Positions 53,868 to 62,369 of a stretch of DNA of 64,000 nucleotides are shown piece by piece. Positions within the stretch are counted from its first letter, which is position 1; every line of letters starts with the position of its first letter. The DNA comes from an uncultured Eubacteriales bacterium (lineage in GTDB: Bacteria > Bacillota > Clostridia > UBA1381 > UMGS1253): the NCBI GenBank assembly GCA_902492065.1, contig CABUKE010000005.1:1-64000 (forward strand). The letters are read 5' to 3'. Under the pieces are notes generated by a model, which had not been told where the DNA came from, ran no database searches, and worked only from the letters and a program-made list of their open reading frames with translations. A program made the translations under genes and the position numbers.

Positions 53868-54065
53868 TCAGTCGGCCCAGAGCTCTTTCATCAGGCCGCT
53901 GATCCTTTTTTTACGCGCCTGTGTTTCCGGCGCGTCAATTTCAATCCGGACAACGTCGCCCTCCGACGCCTCCGGCACGAGCGTGCGCGCCAGCACGGCA
54001 AAGCTCCCGTCCGGCAGCTCTACAACAGCGGTATCGCCCTCAAACCGGTCGATGATTACCTTCAT
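53868..54065 (-). CDS. DUF3006-type small protein
   Basis: A 65-residue protein: MKVIIDRFEGDTAVVELPDG (1-20), then VPEASEGDVVRIEID (about 34-48) and a basic end. The layout (IDRFEG..AVVE and GDV) fits DUF3006, a small beta-type protein of unknown role. AGGAGG precedes ATG 54065, with 11 bases between the mnmE stop and this start, so it is co-transcribed. Confidence 0.85.
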   Translation of the reverse strand: MKVIIDRFEGDTAVVELPDGSFAVLARTLVPEASEGDVVRIEIDAPETQARKKRISGLMKELWAD

Positions 54066-54076
54066 CCGTATCCCTC

Positions 54077-55465
54077 CTATTTTCCAACGCAAAACTGTGC
54101 AAAAATGGTATCTACAATGTCGGCACTGACGCTCACGCCTGTAATAAGGCCCAGGCTCTCTAATGCGGCGGAAACGTCAATCGCACACAAGTCTATAGGC
54201 ATACCGGCGTCAAGTGCAGCAAGCGCGCTTTGCAGCGATGCCTGCGCGTCGCGGAGCGCGTCAATGTGGCGCAGGTTGGAAACGAGCGTGTTTGCCGTTT
54301 TTACCTCGCCGAGCGCGCACAAATCGGAAATCGTCTGCCGCAGGCTGTCGATTCCGCCGCCTGTTTTTGCGCTCACCGCCACAATGGGCGCGCCGCCTGA
54401 CAGGGAGGAAAGCGCGTCTTTGTCGCATTGCTGCGTAAGGTCGGACTTGTTGAGGACGAGAATGCGCTTTTTCTCCGCAGTCAGGTCAAGGATTTCCTTA
54501 TCCTCGCCTGTGAGCGGCGCGGAGCCGTCGAGCAGAACGAGGACAAGGTCTGCGCTCTCAATATACTGTTTTGTCCGGTCAACGCCGATACGCTCCACCT
54601 CGTCGCCCGTGTCGCGCAGGCCCGCCGTGTCGAACAGGCGCAGCGCCACCCCGCCGATGGTGACGCTCTCCTCAATCACGTCGCGCGTCGTACCGGCAAT
54701 ATCGGTCACAATAGCGCGCTCGGAGCGGGTGAGCGCGTTGAGAAGCGACGACTTTCCGACGTTGGGCCGCCCGGCAAGCGTACAGCGCAGACCCTCTTTT
54801 GCAATGCGGCCGCTGCCCACCCCGCCAAGCAGGGCCTGACACGCTTTTTCCGCCTCTGTGAGCGTGGTGCGCAGGCTCTCCTCCGATAAATCGGCAATGT
54901 CCTCGTCCGGATAGTCGACCGCAGCCGCAAACTGCGCCGCCGCGTAGAGGAGCGGCTGGCGAATGGCCTCAATTTCCCGGGAAAGGCCACCCTCGAGCTG
55001 GTTCATGGCAGTTTGCAGTGACGCGTCGCTGTCTGCATGAATCACGTCGAGCACAGCCTCTGCCCGCGCAAGGTCGAGCCTCCCATTGAGAAAGGCGCGC
55101 TTTGTAAACTCGCCCGCCTGCGCCATACGTGCACCGGCATTCAGGAGCAAAAGCAGGATTTTATGCAGGACGACGGGCGACCCGTGCGCGGACAGCTCCA
55201 CCACGTCCTCCGCCGTGAAGCTGCGCGGCGCGCGCATCACCGCCGCCATGACCTCGTCCACAGCCGCACCCGTTTCCGGGTCTATGATATGGCCGTAGTG
55301 AATGGTGTGGCTCGCCGCATCGCATAGTTTTCCGCCTGCGGGCGTGCGGAACACCTTATCCGCAATTTGGACAGCCTCCGGCCCGCTGAGCCGGATCACG
55401 CCGAGCCCGCCGACGCCCGGCGGCGTCGCGATTGCTGCAATGGTATCTGTCTGGCTGATTGTCAT
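54077..55465 (-). CDS. mnmE: tRNA modification GTPase MnmE
   Basis: With MnmG it makes 5-carboxymethylaminomethyl-uridine at the wobble base of some tRNAs. The 462-residue protein has the formyl-THF-binding N-terminal domain (TIAAIATPPGVGGLGVIRLSG, about 8-28; landmark), the inserted G domain with GRPNVGKSSLLNAL (about 226-239), DTAGLRDTGDEVE (about 272-284), NKSD, and the C-terminal FCVGK (Cys essential for function). The start is ATG 55465 after GGAAGGGGG. The usual partner mnmG is not adjacent. Confidence 0.97.
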   Translation of the reverse strand: MTISQTDTIAAIATPPGVGGLGVIRLSGPEAVQIADKVFRTPAGGKLCDAASHTIHYGHIIDPETGAAVDEVMAAVMRAPRSFTAEDVVELSAHGSPVVLHKILLLLLNAGARMAQAGEFTKRAFLNGRLDLARAEAVLDVIHADSDASLQTAMNQLEGGLSREIEAIRQPLLYAAAQFAAAVDYPDEDIADLSEESLRTTLTEAEKACQALLGGVGSGRIAKEGLRCTLAGRPNVGKSSLLNALTRSERAIVTDIAGTTRDVIEESVTIGGVALRLFDTAGLRDTGDEVERIGVDRTKQYIESADLVLVLLDGSAPLTGEDKEILDLTAEKKRILVLNKSDLTQQCDKDALSSLSGGAPIVAVSAKTGGGIDSLRQTISDLCALGEVKTANTLVSNLRHIDALRDAQASLQSALAALDAGMPIDLCAIDVSAALESLGLITGVSVSADIVDTIFAQFCVGK

Positions 55466-55496
55466 GGGCGTAAGCCCCCTTCCCTGTTTTGGTAAG

Positions 55497-55526
55497 AAAA
55501 ATCCGCACCGGCGGGGTGCGGACTTA
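55497..55526 (-). terminator. Terminator after jag
   Basis: TCCGCACC/GGTGCGGA stem; the minus strand has TTTTTC. Confidence 0.8.
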
Positions 55527-55534
55527 TGTTCTGT

Positions 55535-56188
55535 TTATCGTTTTCCTCTTGCGTCGTTCTTGAGCGCGATGACAACCTTACGGTTCGGCTCCTCCCCAAT
55601 CGAATATGTATGTACGGTTGGGTGATTTTGCAGCGTAGCATGAATGACGCGACGCTCATACGGGTTCATCGGCTCAAAAATATGCCGCCGTCCCGTTTTT
55701 ACCACCTTGTCCGCAATCCGGTTGGACAGCGCGGTAAGCGCTTCTTTCCGCTTTGCGCGGTAATTTTCCGTGTCGATAGAAACTTTTGTGTAAGGGCCGT
55801 CGAGCCGGTTTACGACAAGGCTGGTCAGATATTGAATCGCGTCAAGCGTATCGCCCCGCTTGCCGATAATGATTCCCATGTCATCGCCGGAGAGGTTGAT
55901 GTCGAGCAGTTCCGCGCCTTCTTCAATGACGAGGTCGACCTTCATCCCCATGCTGAAAAACAGCTCCTCCAAAAACTCCCTTGCCACGGAGGCGGGTGTC
56001 GGCTTGAGCGTAACGGCAACCCGGGCGTCCTTGCCGCCCAGGATTCCGAACAGGCCCTTCGCCCCTTCGTCCAGGATTTCAATCTCTACCATATCTCTTG
56101 TCGCATTCAGCTCAGAAAGCGCAAGGCTGATTGCCTCATCTGTGCTTTTTGCGGTCTTTTCGATTCTTTTTGACTGTGTCGATAACAA
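55535..56188 (-). CDS. jag: Jag/KhpB RNA-binding protein
   Basis: A 217-residue protein with three domains: Jag-N (about 1-55, EAISLALSELNATRDMVEIEIL), KH (about 65-140, GIIIGKRGDTLDAIQYLTSLVVNR), and R3H (about 140-205, RxxxH in the PMNPYERRVIHATLQ region). It is a broad RNA chaperone in Bacillota, often near yidC. The start is a TTG at 56188 with AGGAGG nine bases upstream, inside the yidC gene, so the two overlap by 53 bases. Confidence 0.94.
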   Translation of the reverse strand: MLSTQSKRIEKTAKSTDEAISLALSELNATRDMVEIEILDEGAKGLFGILGGKDARVAVTLKPTPASVAREFLEELFFSMGMKVDLVIEEGAELLDINLSGDDMGIIIGKRGDTLDAIQYLTSLVVNRLDGPYTKVSIDTENYRAKRKEALTALSNRIADKVVKTGRRHIFEPMNPYERRVIHATLQNHPTVHTYSIGEEPNRKVVIALKNDARGKR

Positions 56189-57137
56189 CTGCGTTTTCCT
56201 CCTTCTTCTTGAAATACGCTACGGTAAAATACTGCTGAATCATCTGTGTCACGTTGGAAACAATCCAGTACAGACCAACGCCGGCCGGAAGCGAGAACGT
56301 GAACAAAATCGACATAATGGGCATCATCAACATCATGGACTTGCTCATGGAGGCCGCCGTGTTTGCACCCTCAACCGCCGCGTTGGGCTGTGGTGTGCTC
56401 GACGTCGTCATCTTGCCCAGCAGCCACGATGTCAGACCCGACAGAGCCGGTATCAGCAAAAGTGGCAGCGTTGTCCACAGAAGCGGACTGATCTGCCCGG
56501 TCAGCAGGCTATTGAGCGGCTCCCAGATTTCGCTCGGGTAGCGGGACAGGTCAAGCCCTAAAAAGTTAAAGTCGATAATCCAGTCGGTGAAGCCCTGCAC
56601 AGCAGGATTTGCCGCAAAGTTACTCATTGCAATCTGGAAATTGTTTGCCAATCCCGCCATGTTGGAAGTTAGAAATCCGCCCGGCGCCGCGGCCGACAAA
56701 TCGGGGTTATTTGCAACAATTTGCTGTAGCTCAATAACCTTATTGATGTTCTCCGGCGCATTAAAGTTTACGTGAAGCATGTAGGAAAGCGGCTTCTGAA
56801 TGACCTGGAACAGGCCAATGATGATGGGGAACTGTAGCAGCATCGGAAGACAGCCGCTCGCCGGGTTTGCCCCGTTTGCCTGATACAGCTCCATCATTTC
56901 CTTATTCAGCTTTTCCTTGTCGTTGGCATACTTTCTTTGAAGCTCCTGCAGCTGTGGCATCAGCTTTTGCTGCTTGACCATGGAACGCTGCGACTTCAGG
57001 TTCAGCGGCAGGATAATCAGTTTAATCAAAATGGTAAACAGAATCAGCGCCACGCCGTAATTTGGGATAAAATTATAAATCAGCTCTATAATAAATCCCA
57101 TTGGCTGCACAATCAGCCATGTAAAAATATTGCCCAT
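56136..57137 (-). CDS. yidC: Membrane protein insertase YidC (OxaA/SpoIIIJ)
   Basis: Inserts membrane proteins with or without SecYEG. The 333-residue protein has five hydrophobic segments, the conserved cytoplasmic loop with the Arg-rich SQRSMVKQQKLMPQLQELQRKY (about 50-71; landmark), and the GCLPMLLQFPIIIGLFQ hydrophilic groove helix. It lacks the large periplasmic domain of Gram-negative YidC. A basic tail (VKKNRKDRKKHR) may contact the ribosome. It is in the rpmH-rnpA-yidD-yidC-jag block. The start is ATG 57137. Confidence 0.96.
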   Translation of the reverse strand: MGNIFTWLIVQPMGFIIELIYNFIPNYGVALILFTILIKLIILPLNLKSQRSMVKQQKLMPQLQELQRKYANDKEKLNKEMMELYQANGANPASGCLPMLLQFPIIIGLFQVIQKPLSYMLHVNFNAPENINKVIELQQIVANNPDLSAAAPGGFLTSNMAGLANNFQIAMSNFAANPAVQGFTDWIIDFNFLGLDLSRYPSEIWEPLNSLLTGQISPLLWTTLPLLLIPALSGLTSWLLGKMTTSSTPQPNAAVEGANTAASMSKSMMLMMPIMSILFTFSLPAGVGLYWIVSNVTQMIQQYFTVAYFKKKEENAVVIDTVKKNRKDRKKHR

Positions 57138-57192
57138 ATTTGTGTATTCTCCTCAGTAAAATTAAAAAAACGGGAACAGTGGTAAGTATATC

Positions 57193-57405
57193 CTACTTGA
57201 GCGGGTCATATCCCCCTTTGGAAAACGGGTTGCAGCGGAGAATCCGCCGCAGGGCCAGCGCCCCGCCCTTTACAACTCCATACTTGCCGATTGCTTCATA
57301 GGCATACTGGGAACACGTCGGATAAAAGCGGCAGTATTTCCTTCCTTTATAAGGAGAAATACGCTTCTGATAAAACCGGATTATGTGCAGCAAAACCGTT
57401 TTCAT
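57193..57405 (-). CDS. yidD: Membrane protein insertion efficiency factor YidD
   Basis: The 70-residue product starts MKTVLLHIIRFYQKRISPYK and contains the invariant CRFYPTCSQYAYEAI (about 25-39) and RRILRCNPFSKGGYDP. It aids YidC. Normal length. The start is 24 bases after rnpA. Confidence 0.97.
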   Translation of the reverse strand: MKTVLLHIIRFYQKRISPYKGRKYCRFYPTCSQYAYEAIGKYGVVKGGALALRRILRCNPFSKGGYDPLK

Positions 57406-57429
57406 CTTTATCCCATGCCTTTCAGTTGC

Positions 57430-57780
57430 TTACTCCTTGCCTGACGGCGGGAGAATCCCGCTCTTATGGAGCAGGTAGCCCATGTCGCCGCGAATGTTTG
57501 CATACGTGGCCGAAACGGCCCGGTTGCGCGCGACAAAAACGAGCTTATATCCCATGCCGAGCTCCTGTTCGCGCAGACGGTAGCATTCGCGTATCAGCCG
57601 GCGGACCCGGTTGCGCTCAACGGCACAGCCCAGCTTTTTCGTAACGGTGATGCCTAACGTGTTGTGTGTATCCCGCGTTTTTTTATAATACAGAACCAGA
57701 TACCCGGCAGCAATCGACTTGCCGCGCCGGTAAAGATATTTAAAGTCGCGGTTATACTTCATGGAAATAGTGTTTTTCAT
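57430..57780 (-). CDS. rnpA: Ribonuclease P protein component
   Basis: The 116-residue protein part of RNase P, which matures tRNA and also the tmRNA 5' end. It has the RNR motif AVERNRVRRLIRECYR (about 54-69). ATG 57780 is chosen with GGTGAT upstream; a TTG two codons earlier is the alternative. It follows rpmH across 100 bases that contain a partial terminator. Confidence 0.95.
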   Translation of the reverse strand: MKNTISMKYNRDFKYLYRRGKSIAAGYLVLYYKKTRDTHNTLGITVTKKLGCAVERNRVRRLIRECYRLREQELGMGYKLVFVARNRAVSATYANIRGDMGYLLHKSGILPPSGKE

Positions 57781-57854
57781 GCCCAATCACCGTCCGCCCG
57801 GCATAGAATCCTCTGCGCTGCGGCCGCAAAAGGGCCGCGCCAGAAAAGGCTGTC

Positions 57855-57883
57855 TAAAAGAAAAGACCACGAAGTGGCCTTTA
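57855..57883 (-). terminator. Partial terminator between rpmH and rnpA
   Basis: Minus strand AAAGGCCAC-TTC-GTGGTCTTT hairpin (one G-T pair) followed by TCTTTT. It overlaps the rpmH stop codon. Probably lets part of the transcription continue into rnpA. Confidence 0.7.
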
Positions 57884-58015
57884 CGCTGACAGCTTTTTTC
57901 TACCTTTAAGTCTTCTTCTAGCCAGAACCTTTCTGCCGTTGGCAGTGCTCATTCTCTTTCTGAACCCATGCACCTTGCTTCTCTGTCTTTTCTTAGGCTG
58001 GTATGTCCGCAGCAT
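57881..58015 (-). CDS. rpmH: 50S ribosomal protein L34
   Basis: A 44-residue ribosomal protein, too short for usual ORF length cut-offs. The product starts MLRTYQPKKRQRSKVHGFRK, then RMSTANGRKVLARRRLKGRK and ends KLSA. AGGAGGTG lies eight bases before the ATG at 58015. The consensus promoter at 58119-58147 precedes it. In most bacteria dnaA lies on the other side; here it does not. Confidence 0.98.
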   Translation of the reverse strand: MLRTYQPKKRQRSKVHGFRKRMSTANGRKVLARRRLKGRKKLSA

Positions 58016-58118
58016 TTTTTCTACACCTCCTGCAAGCTATTTGAAAGCATATGCGCCGGAACGCGCCGGCACACAGCCAAATACGCAAATTAAATCCATT
58101 TTTACGGATACGGTAACT

Positions 58119-58147
58119 ATTATACCCATTTCCCCTTGCGATGTCAA
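58119..58147 (-). promoter_or_regulatory. rpmH operon promoter
   Basis: Minus strand TTGACA (58147-58142), 17 bases, TATAAT (58124-58119). Full consensus, as expected for a ribosomal-protein gene. The leader holds a GCCGG/CCGGC hairpin. Confidence 0.92.
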
Positions 58148-58225
58148 GCATTTTTTGATTTGTTTGAAGAAATCTTGTCGCGGTAATCTATATATAGGAA
58201 GAAAGAAAACATATGGTACAAGATA

Positions 58226-58253
58226 CAGAAAAACGCCCGGACTATGCCGGGCG
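58226..58253 (-). terminator. Terminator after the 58273-58611 gene
   Basis: GCCCGG/CCGGGC stem; minus-strand tail GTTTTTCTG. Confidence 0.8.
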
Positions 58254-58272
58254 CGTATATTGCGTATTCTAT

Positions 58273-58611
58273 TTATTCGGCCAAATACAGATCTGCGATC
58301 TGCTCGCAGGATTCGGTTTCCCACTCGACGAGTTTATCACTGATGATATCGAGTAAGGTGGCAGGAGTTACAAGGTTACGTGCCAGAAGGTCAATGAGGT
58401 CAAGTACAAGTAACTTGTCACAGTTGATCCGGAGCGCGTGTTTGCTTTCTGTTGATTCGCCGGACCGTTTCAAAATCTCGACGCCGTAGCTGCATAGCCC
58501 GATTCCGCCTTCGGGAATGACTTCCTCCTCGATTAAGTAATACTCGAGAAAGTACGCCTCGTCAGACAGCCCGTTAAATTGTTTCGTTGTTGTTACAAGT
58601 GCCTTGTTCAT
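58273..58611 (-). CDS. Small uncharacterised protein (possibly DUF6514 family)
   Basis: A 112-residue soluble protein: an N-terminal beta-rich half with FLEYYLIEEEVIPEGGIGLCSYGVEI (about 20-45; landmark) and a C-terminal helical half (LLVLDLIDLLARNLVTPATLLDIISDKL). The layout recalls a small Clostridia family of unknown function (DUF6514-type), named with low certainty. GGGGGAG precedes ATG 58611. It stands where dnaA would be expected next to rpmH, but reads toward rpmH. Confidence 0.8.
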   Translation of the reverse strand: MNKALVTTTKQFNGLSDEAYFLEYYLIEEEVIPEGGIGLCSYGVEILKRSGESTESKHALRINCDKLLVLDLIDLLARNLVTPATLLDIISDKLVEWETESCEQIADLYLAE

Positions 58612-58801
58612 TTGTTTTTTCTCCCCCATTGATATGATTTACAAAAATAAAATATAATAAAATATAAATTCGGGTATAGTGCCCAAATAATGCGATTGAA
58701 AATTAACGTCGGCTGTCGGTTTTTTGGTTCTATATTACAGTACTGTTTCAAACGCATTACAGATTTATTATAACAATTATATTTAAAATAAGGAAGCAAA
58801 A

Positions 58802-58861
58802 ATGAATGCTATAATTCGACATATTTTTTACGATTTTTGGACAAAAGAAAAACAGAAATAA
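58802..58861 (+). CDS. Candidate 19-residue micro-ORF
   Basis: ATG...TAA encoding MNAIIRHIFYDFWTKEKQK, with AAGGAAG five to six bases upstream and a promoter-like pair 30-55 bases before. May be chance in AT-rich DNA; no homology known to me. Confidence 0.2.
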   Translation: MNAIIRHIFYDFWTKEKQK

Positions 58862-59081
58862 AATTAGTATAAAAAATAGGCAAAAATACTTGGTTATTAA
58901 CAAAAATTATGTCGATAAACTGCTAAAATATTATAAAAGTTGCATGGTTAAAATATGGAATTAGCTAAAAACACGTGTATTTTATTAGGGATTATAACTA
59001 TTTTCGTGTGAAATGGAATGCCGGCCTTTTTGCTCTGCTGGCGGCGAAAGCAAGGACGGGAAAGTTTTTTCCGCTTTAGGC

Positions 59082-59110
59082 TTGAAAATGACGCGGGAAA
59101 GGTGTATATT
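59082..59110 (+). promoter_or_regulatory. Promoter of the ACT-UPF0210 operon
   Basis: TTGAAA (59082-59087), 17 bases, TATATT (59105-59110). Confidence 0.65.
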
Positions 59111-59141
59111 TATGAATATAAAACGAATGGGGAGAGATGAG

Positions 59142-59411
59142 ATGAAGGCGGTTATCACAGTAATCGGGCACGATAAGGTCGGCATTATTGCCAGAGTAGC
59201 GAATATATTAGCGGAAGCGAAGATCAACATTCTGGATATATCGCAGACGATCATGCAGAATATGTTTACCATGATTATGCTGGTCAATATTGAGCAATGT
59301 ACGGAAAGCTTTGATTCCATAGCGAAAAAGCTGGACGGCGCAGGCGAGGAGATGGGGCTGTCCATCCGCATCCAGCACGAGGACATTTTTAATTCCATGC
59401 ACCGGATTTGA
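59142..59411 (+). CDS. ACT-domain protein (UPF0237)
   Basis: An 89-residue single ACT domain: MKAVITVIGHDKVGIIARVA (1-20), then the N-I-L-D-I strand and the M-x-x-x-x-M helix. Always found with the UPF0210 partner in Bacillota; likely a small-molecule sensor for it. GGGGAG precedes ATG 59142; the frame is open further upstream without a better site. Confidence 0.95.
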   Translation: MKAVITVIGHDKVGIIARVANILAEAKINILDISQTIMQNMFTMIMLVNIEQCTESFDSIAKKLDGAGEEMGLSIRIQHEDIFNSMHRI

Positions 59412-59522
59412 CAAAGGGTTTCTTGATAGGAAAGGCCCGGCGTAAAGAAAGAAACAGGGACGCCATGCGGCGTCCTTTGCTGCATACGGAGAATATTTTT
59501 CAGAAAGGCTGATAGAATACAT

Positions 59523-60887
59523 ATGCTGAATAAATTTGAAATTATCGAAACGATTAAAATGTTTGACGAAGAGCACCTCGACGTGCGGACAATCACGATG
59601 GGGATTTCGCTCAAGGATTGTGCAGACCCGGACGTTGACCGGATGTGCGAGAAGATATATACCAAAATTACGACGCTTGCAAAGGATTTGGTCAAAACGG
59701 GCGAGGACATTGAATGCGAGTATGGGATTCCGATTATCAACAAGCGGATTTCCGTTACGCCGGCGTCAAACCTGTGTGAACATGCCAAGTCGGTGGATGA
59801 CTGCGTCAAAATTGCAAAAACGCTTGACCGCGCGGCAAAGGCGACGGGCGTCAACTTTATCGGCGGCTATTCGGCGCTGGTACATAAGCACTATACAAAG
59901 GGCGACCGGCTGCTGATTGAGTCCATTCCGGAGGCGCTTGCTGTCACAGAGCGCGTATGCTCGAGCGTCAACGTGGCGACGACGCGCGCGGGCATTAACA
60001 TGGATGCGGTGAAGCAGATGGGCACCATCATCAAAGCGGCGGCGGAACGTACGGCAGAGTCGGGCGGCTTTGCGTGCGCAAAGCTCGTTGTGTTTGCCAA
60101 TGCGGTGGAGGATAACCCGTTTATGGCCGGCGCGTTCCATGGCAGCGGCGAGGGCGAGTGCGTTATCAACGTGGGTGTCAGCGGACCGGGTGTGGTGAAG
60201 TGTGCGCTTGAGAAAATCGGGCCGGAGGCCGACTTTGAGCTGGTCGCGGAAACGGTGAAAAAGACGGCGTTCAAAATCACGCGCATGGGCCAGCTCGTGG
60301 CAAAGGAAGCGTCGCGGAGACTCGGCGTGCCGTACGGCATTGTGGATTTGTCGCTCGCGCCGACGCCGGCAGTCGGCGACAGCGTGGCGTATATATTAGA
60401 AGAAATGGGGCTGGAGAAGTGCGGCACGCACGGCACGACGGCTGCGCTTGCACTTCTGAATGACGCGGTGAAAAAGGGCGGCGTCATGGCATCGAGCTAT
60501 GTCGGCGGCCTGTCGGGCGCATTTATCCCGGTCAGTGAGGACGCGGGTATGATTGCAGCGGCGGAGTGCGGCGCGCTTTCACTTGAAAAGTTGGAGGCCA
60601 TGACGTGCGTATGCTCGGTTGGTCTGGACATGATTGTTGTTCCGGGTGCTACAAGCGCGGCGACGCTGTCGGCTATCATTGCCGACGAGGCGGCAATCGG
60701 CGTTGTCAACAATAAGACGACGGCGGTGCGTATTATTCCCGCGCCGGGCAAGACGATCGGCGACACGGTGGAGTTCGGCGGCCTTTTGGGAAGCGGGCCG
60801 GTCATGCGCGTGAGCGAGTACGGCTCGGAAACCTTTATCAGCCGCGGCGGGCGGATTCCCGCGCCGCTGCACAGCTTGAAAAACTGA
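59523..60887 (+). CDS. PFL-family protein (UPF0210)
   Basis: The 454-residue protein matches UPF0210: N-terminal FDEEHLDVRTITMGISLKDC (about 14-33), the CSSVNVATTRAGINMDAV block (about 141-158), and GAFHGSGEGECVINVGVSGPGVV around 205-227. It has a glycyl-radical-like barrel fold but no glycyl radical motif; function unknown. It follows the ACT partner by 110 bases, the fixed pairing seen in the family. AGAAAGG precedes the start. Confidence 0.95.
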   Translation: MLNKFEIIETIKMFDEEHLDVRTITMGISLKDCADPDVDRMCEKIYTKITTLAKDLVKTGEDIECEYGIPIINKRISVTPASNLCEHAKSVDDCVKIAKTLDRAAKATGVNFIGGYSALVHKHYTKGDRLLIESIPEALAVTERVCSSVNVATTRAGINMDAVKQMGTIIKAAAERTAESGGFACAKLVVFANAVEDNPFMAGAFHGSGEGECVINVGVSGPGVVKCALEKIGPEADFELVAETVKKTAFKITRMGQLVAKEASRRLGVPYGIVDLSLAPTPAVGDSVAYILEEMGLEKCGTHGTTAALALLNDAVKKGGVMASSYVGGLSGAFIPVSEDAGMIAAAECGALSLEKLEAMTCVCSVGLDMIVVPGATSAATLSAIIADEAAIGVVNNKTTAVRIIPAPGKTIGDTVEFGGLLGSGPVMRVSEYGSETFISRGGRIPAPLHSLKN

Positions 60888-60916
60888 GTTTTGGAGCGGA
60901 TAATGAGGAATGAGAA

Positions 60917-61681
60917 ATGATCACTGATAGCTTTGATAACCGATCTAATGCGATTATCAATCCGTTTGTGAATGAACAAGCGCCGCGCTTTGACGCGTGT
61001 ATTGTGACGTTTTCACATGTGATTGAAGCGTTTGTTCTGAAAAATTATTCTTGCAGACAGGCCGCGTCGTTCCGGTTTGCGACGGGAGACACGCCGGTTT
61101 ATAGTATCGAATATAAAGAAAAGACATTTGCATTCTATAAAACCTATGTGGGAGCGCCTGCGTGTGTTGGCACGGTGGAGGATACGCTGGCAGTCATCAG
61201 GACGGAAAACTATATCGTATTTGGAGGCGCGGGCTGTTTGGACAAAGAGATTGCGCACGGAAAGGTCATGGTGCCGACCGAGGCGTACCGCGACGAGGGA
61301 ACCTCCTACCATTACGCGCCTGCGTCGGATTATATCGCTATAAAAAATGCGGATGTCGTCGCGCGCTTTATGAAAGAGAACAAAACCCCTTATATAAAGG
61401 GAAAAACATGGACGACAGACGCCTTTTACCGGGAAACCGTCAGCAATTTTCAGAAGCGTAAGGCGGACGGCTGTATTTCTGTAGAGATGGAGTGCACCGC
61501 CTTGCAGGCAATGTGCGATTTTAGAGGGTTGAATTTCTATACGTTTTTTACAGGCGGCGACCTGCTCGACGCACCCGAATGGGACGAGCGGCGCAAAGCG
61601 GGGGAGCTGAAGGGTACGCAGCATGATGCGGGGTATTTTGACATTGCGCTGGAGCTGGCACATTATGTGTCGGAACAATAA
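60917..61681 (+). CDS. Nucleoside phosphorylase-family protein
   Basis: The 254-residue protein has the PNP/UDP-phosphorylase fold: FRFATGDTPVYSIEYKEKTFAFY (about 52-74; landmark), YVGAPACVGTVEDT (about 76-89), IVFGGAGCLDKEI (about 98-110), and the catalytic-Glu helix ISVEMECTALQAMCDF (about 187-202). It is likely a uridine- or purine-nucleoside phosphorylase; substrate is unassigned. GAGGAATGAG precedes ATG 60917. It is probably co-transcribed with the UPF0210 gene, 29 bases away. Confidence 0.85.
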   Translation: MITDSFDNRSNAIINPFVNEQAPRFDACIVTFSHVIEAFVLKNYSCRQAASFRFATGDTPVYSIEYKEKTFAFYKTYVGAPACVGTVEDTLAVIRTENYIVFGGAGCLDKEIAHGKVMVPTEAYRDEGTSYHYAPASDYIAIKNADVVARFMKENKTPYIKGKTWTTDAFYRETVSNFQKRKADGCISVEMECTALQAMCDFRGLNFYTFFTGGDLLDAPEWDERRKAGELKGTQHDAGYFDIALELAHYVSEQ

Positions 61682-61723
61682 ATCAATTCAATAAACTCAC
61701 AAAACGAAAGGAGTCTGGGACGT

Positions 61724-61990
61724 ATGATGACCTTGTTTAACAGAAGCAGTTGTTACGTTGGGGTTGACCTGGAGGAATTTTCACGTGTGAGGGAGCTGCT
61801 GAGCCAAAGCGGGATCCCGTATAAGTGCAAAATGCGGAGCGAGTCCGGTCCCTATGCGCCGCAGGGAGCCGTCCAGGGGAGCGCGGAACTGGGCGGTGCG
61901 GCCGGCATGATGGTGGAGTATGAGATTTTTGTCTACAAGCAGGATTTGGCAAAAGCGCAGCATTTGATAAAAACGAGTCATAGTTTTTGA
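61724..61990 (+). CDS. Small DUF2007-like protein
   Basis: An 88-residue protein with the DUF2007-type layout: N-terminal CYVGVDLEEFSRVRELLSQSGIPYKCK (about 10-36; landmark) and a C-terminal YEIFVYKQDLAKAQHLI (about 65-81). DUF2007 is a putative signal-transduction domain. AAAGGAG lies about 13 bases before ATG 61724, with a second ATG immediately after. Confidence 0.8.
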   Translation: MMTLFNRSSCYVGVDLEEFSRVRELLSQSGIPYKCKMRSESGPYAPQGAVQGSAELGGAAGMMVEYEIFVYKQDLAKAQHLIKTSHSF

Positions 61991-61999
61991 AGTTTTTGG

Positions 62000-62005
62000 C
62001 ATAAT
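62000..62005 (+). promoter_or_regulatory. Possible -10 of the V-ATPase operon
   Basis: CATAAT (62000-62005) preceded by TGG (extended -10); no clear -35 (GTCATA at 17 bases). About 50 bases ahead of the first gene. Confidence 0.35.
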
Positions 62006-62053
62006 AAGGTGTAATAAGGGAATGTAAGCGCAGGACGAAAGGGGGCGGCAGGC

Positions 62054-62368
62054 ATGGACACGCTGATAAAGAGCATTTTGCAAATCGAGGCAGATGCGCA
62101 AAAGCTCGTCGCGCAGTCAAAGGCGAGGCAGGCGCGCTTTGATACGGACTGTGCCGAAAAGCGCGCCGCACTGGAAGGGAAAATCGGCGGCCGGTGCGAG
62201 CGCCGGATTGCAAAAATGCAGGAGGCGGAGGCGTCTTACCGCGACGGCGAGATTGCAAAAATACGCGCGCAGGCGGAGCAGAGGCAGGCCGAGCTGGAGG
62301 CACGTTATCGGGAAAACAGGGACGCGTGGGTTCGCCGCCTGACCGATACTATTTTAGGCGGTGAGTGA
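62054..62368 (+). CDS. V-type ATPase subunit G/H-like coiled-coil protein
   Basis: The 104-residue product is one long charged coiled coil (about 5-98, KARQARFDTDCAEKRAALEG...ELEARYRENRDAWVRRLTD), as in the peripheral stalk. Function is assigned by position: subunits C and I follow immediately. AAAGGGGGCGG precedes ATG 62054. Confidence 0.8.
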   Translation: MDTLIKSILQIEADAQKLVAQSKARQARFDTDCAEKRAALEGKIGGRCERRIAKMQEAEASYRDGEIAKIRAQAEQRQAELEARYRENRDAWVRRLTDTILGGE

Positions 62369-62369
62369 G

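Larger units (their letters stand above)
58612..59141. other. AT-rich intergenic region
   Basis: About 530 bases of low-GC sequence between two oppositely oriented genes. It holds the ACT-gene promoter (59082-59110), a possible promoter (TTTCAA 58746-58751, 17 bases, TATAAC 58769-58774) and a micro-ORF (58802-58861). No DnaA box (TTATCCACA-type) cluster was found, so it is not a convincing origin. Confidence 0.6.

Noticed and set aside
58016..59141. oriC near rpmH
   Set aside because: No DnaA-box cluster and no dnaA or dnaN; the region is only AT-rich.
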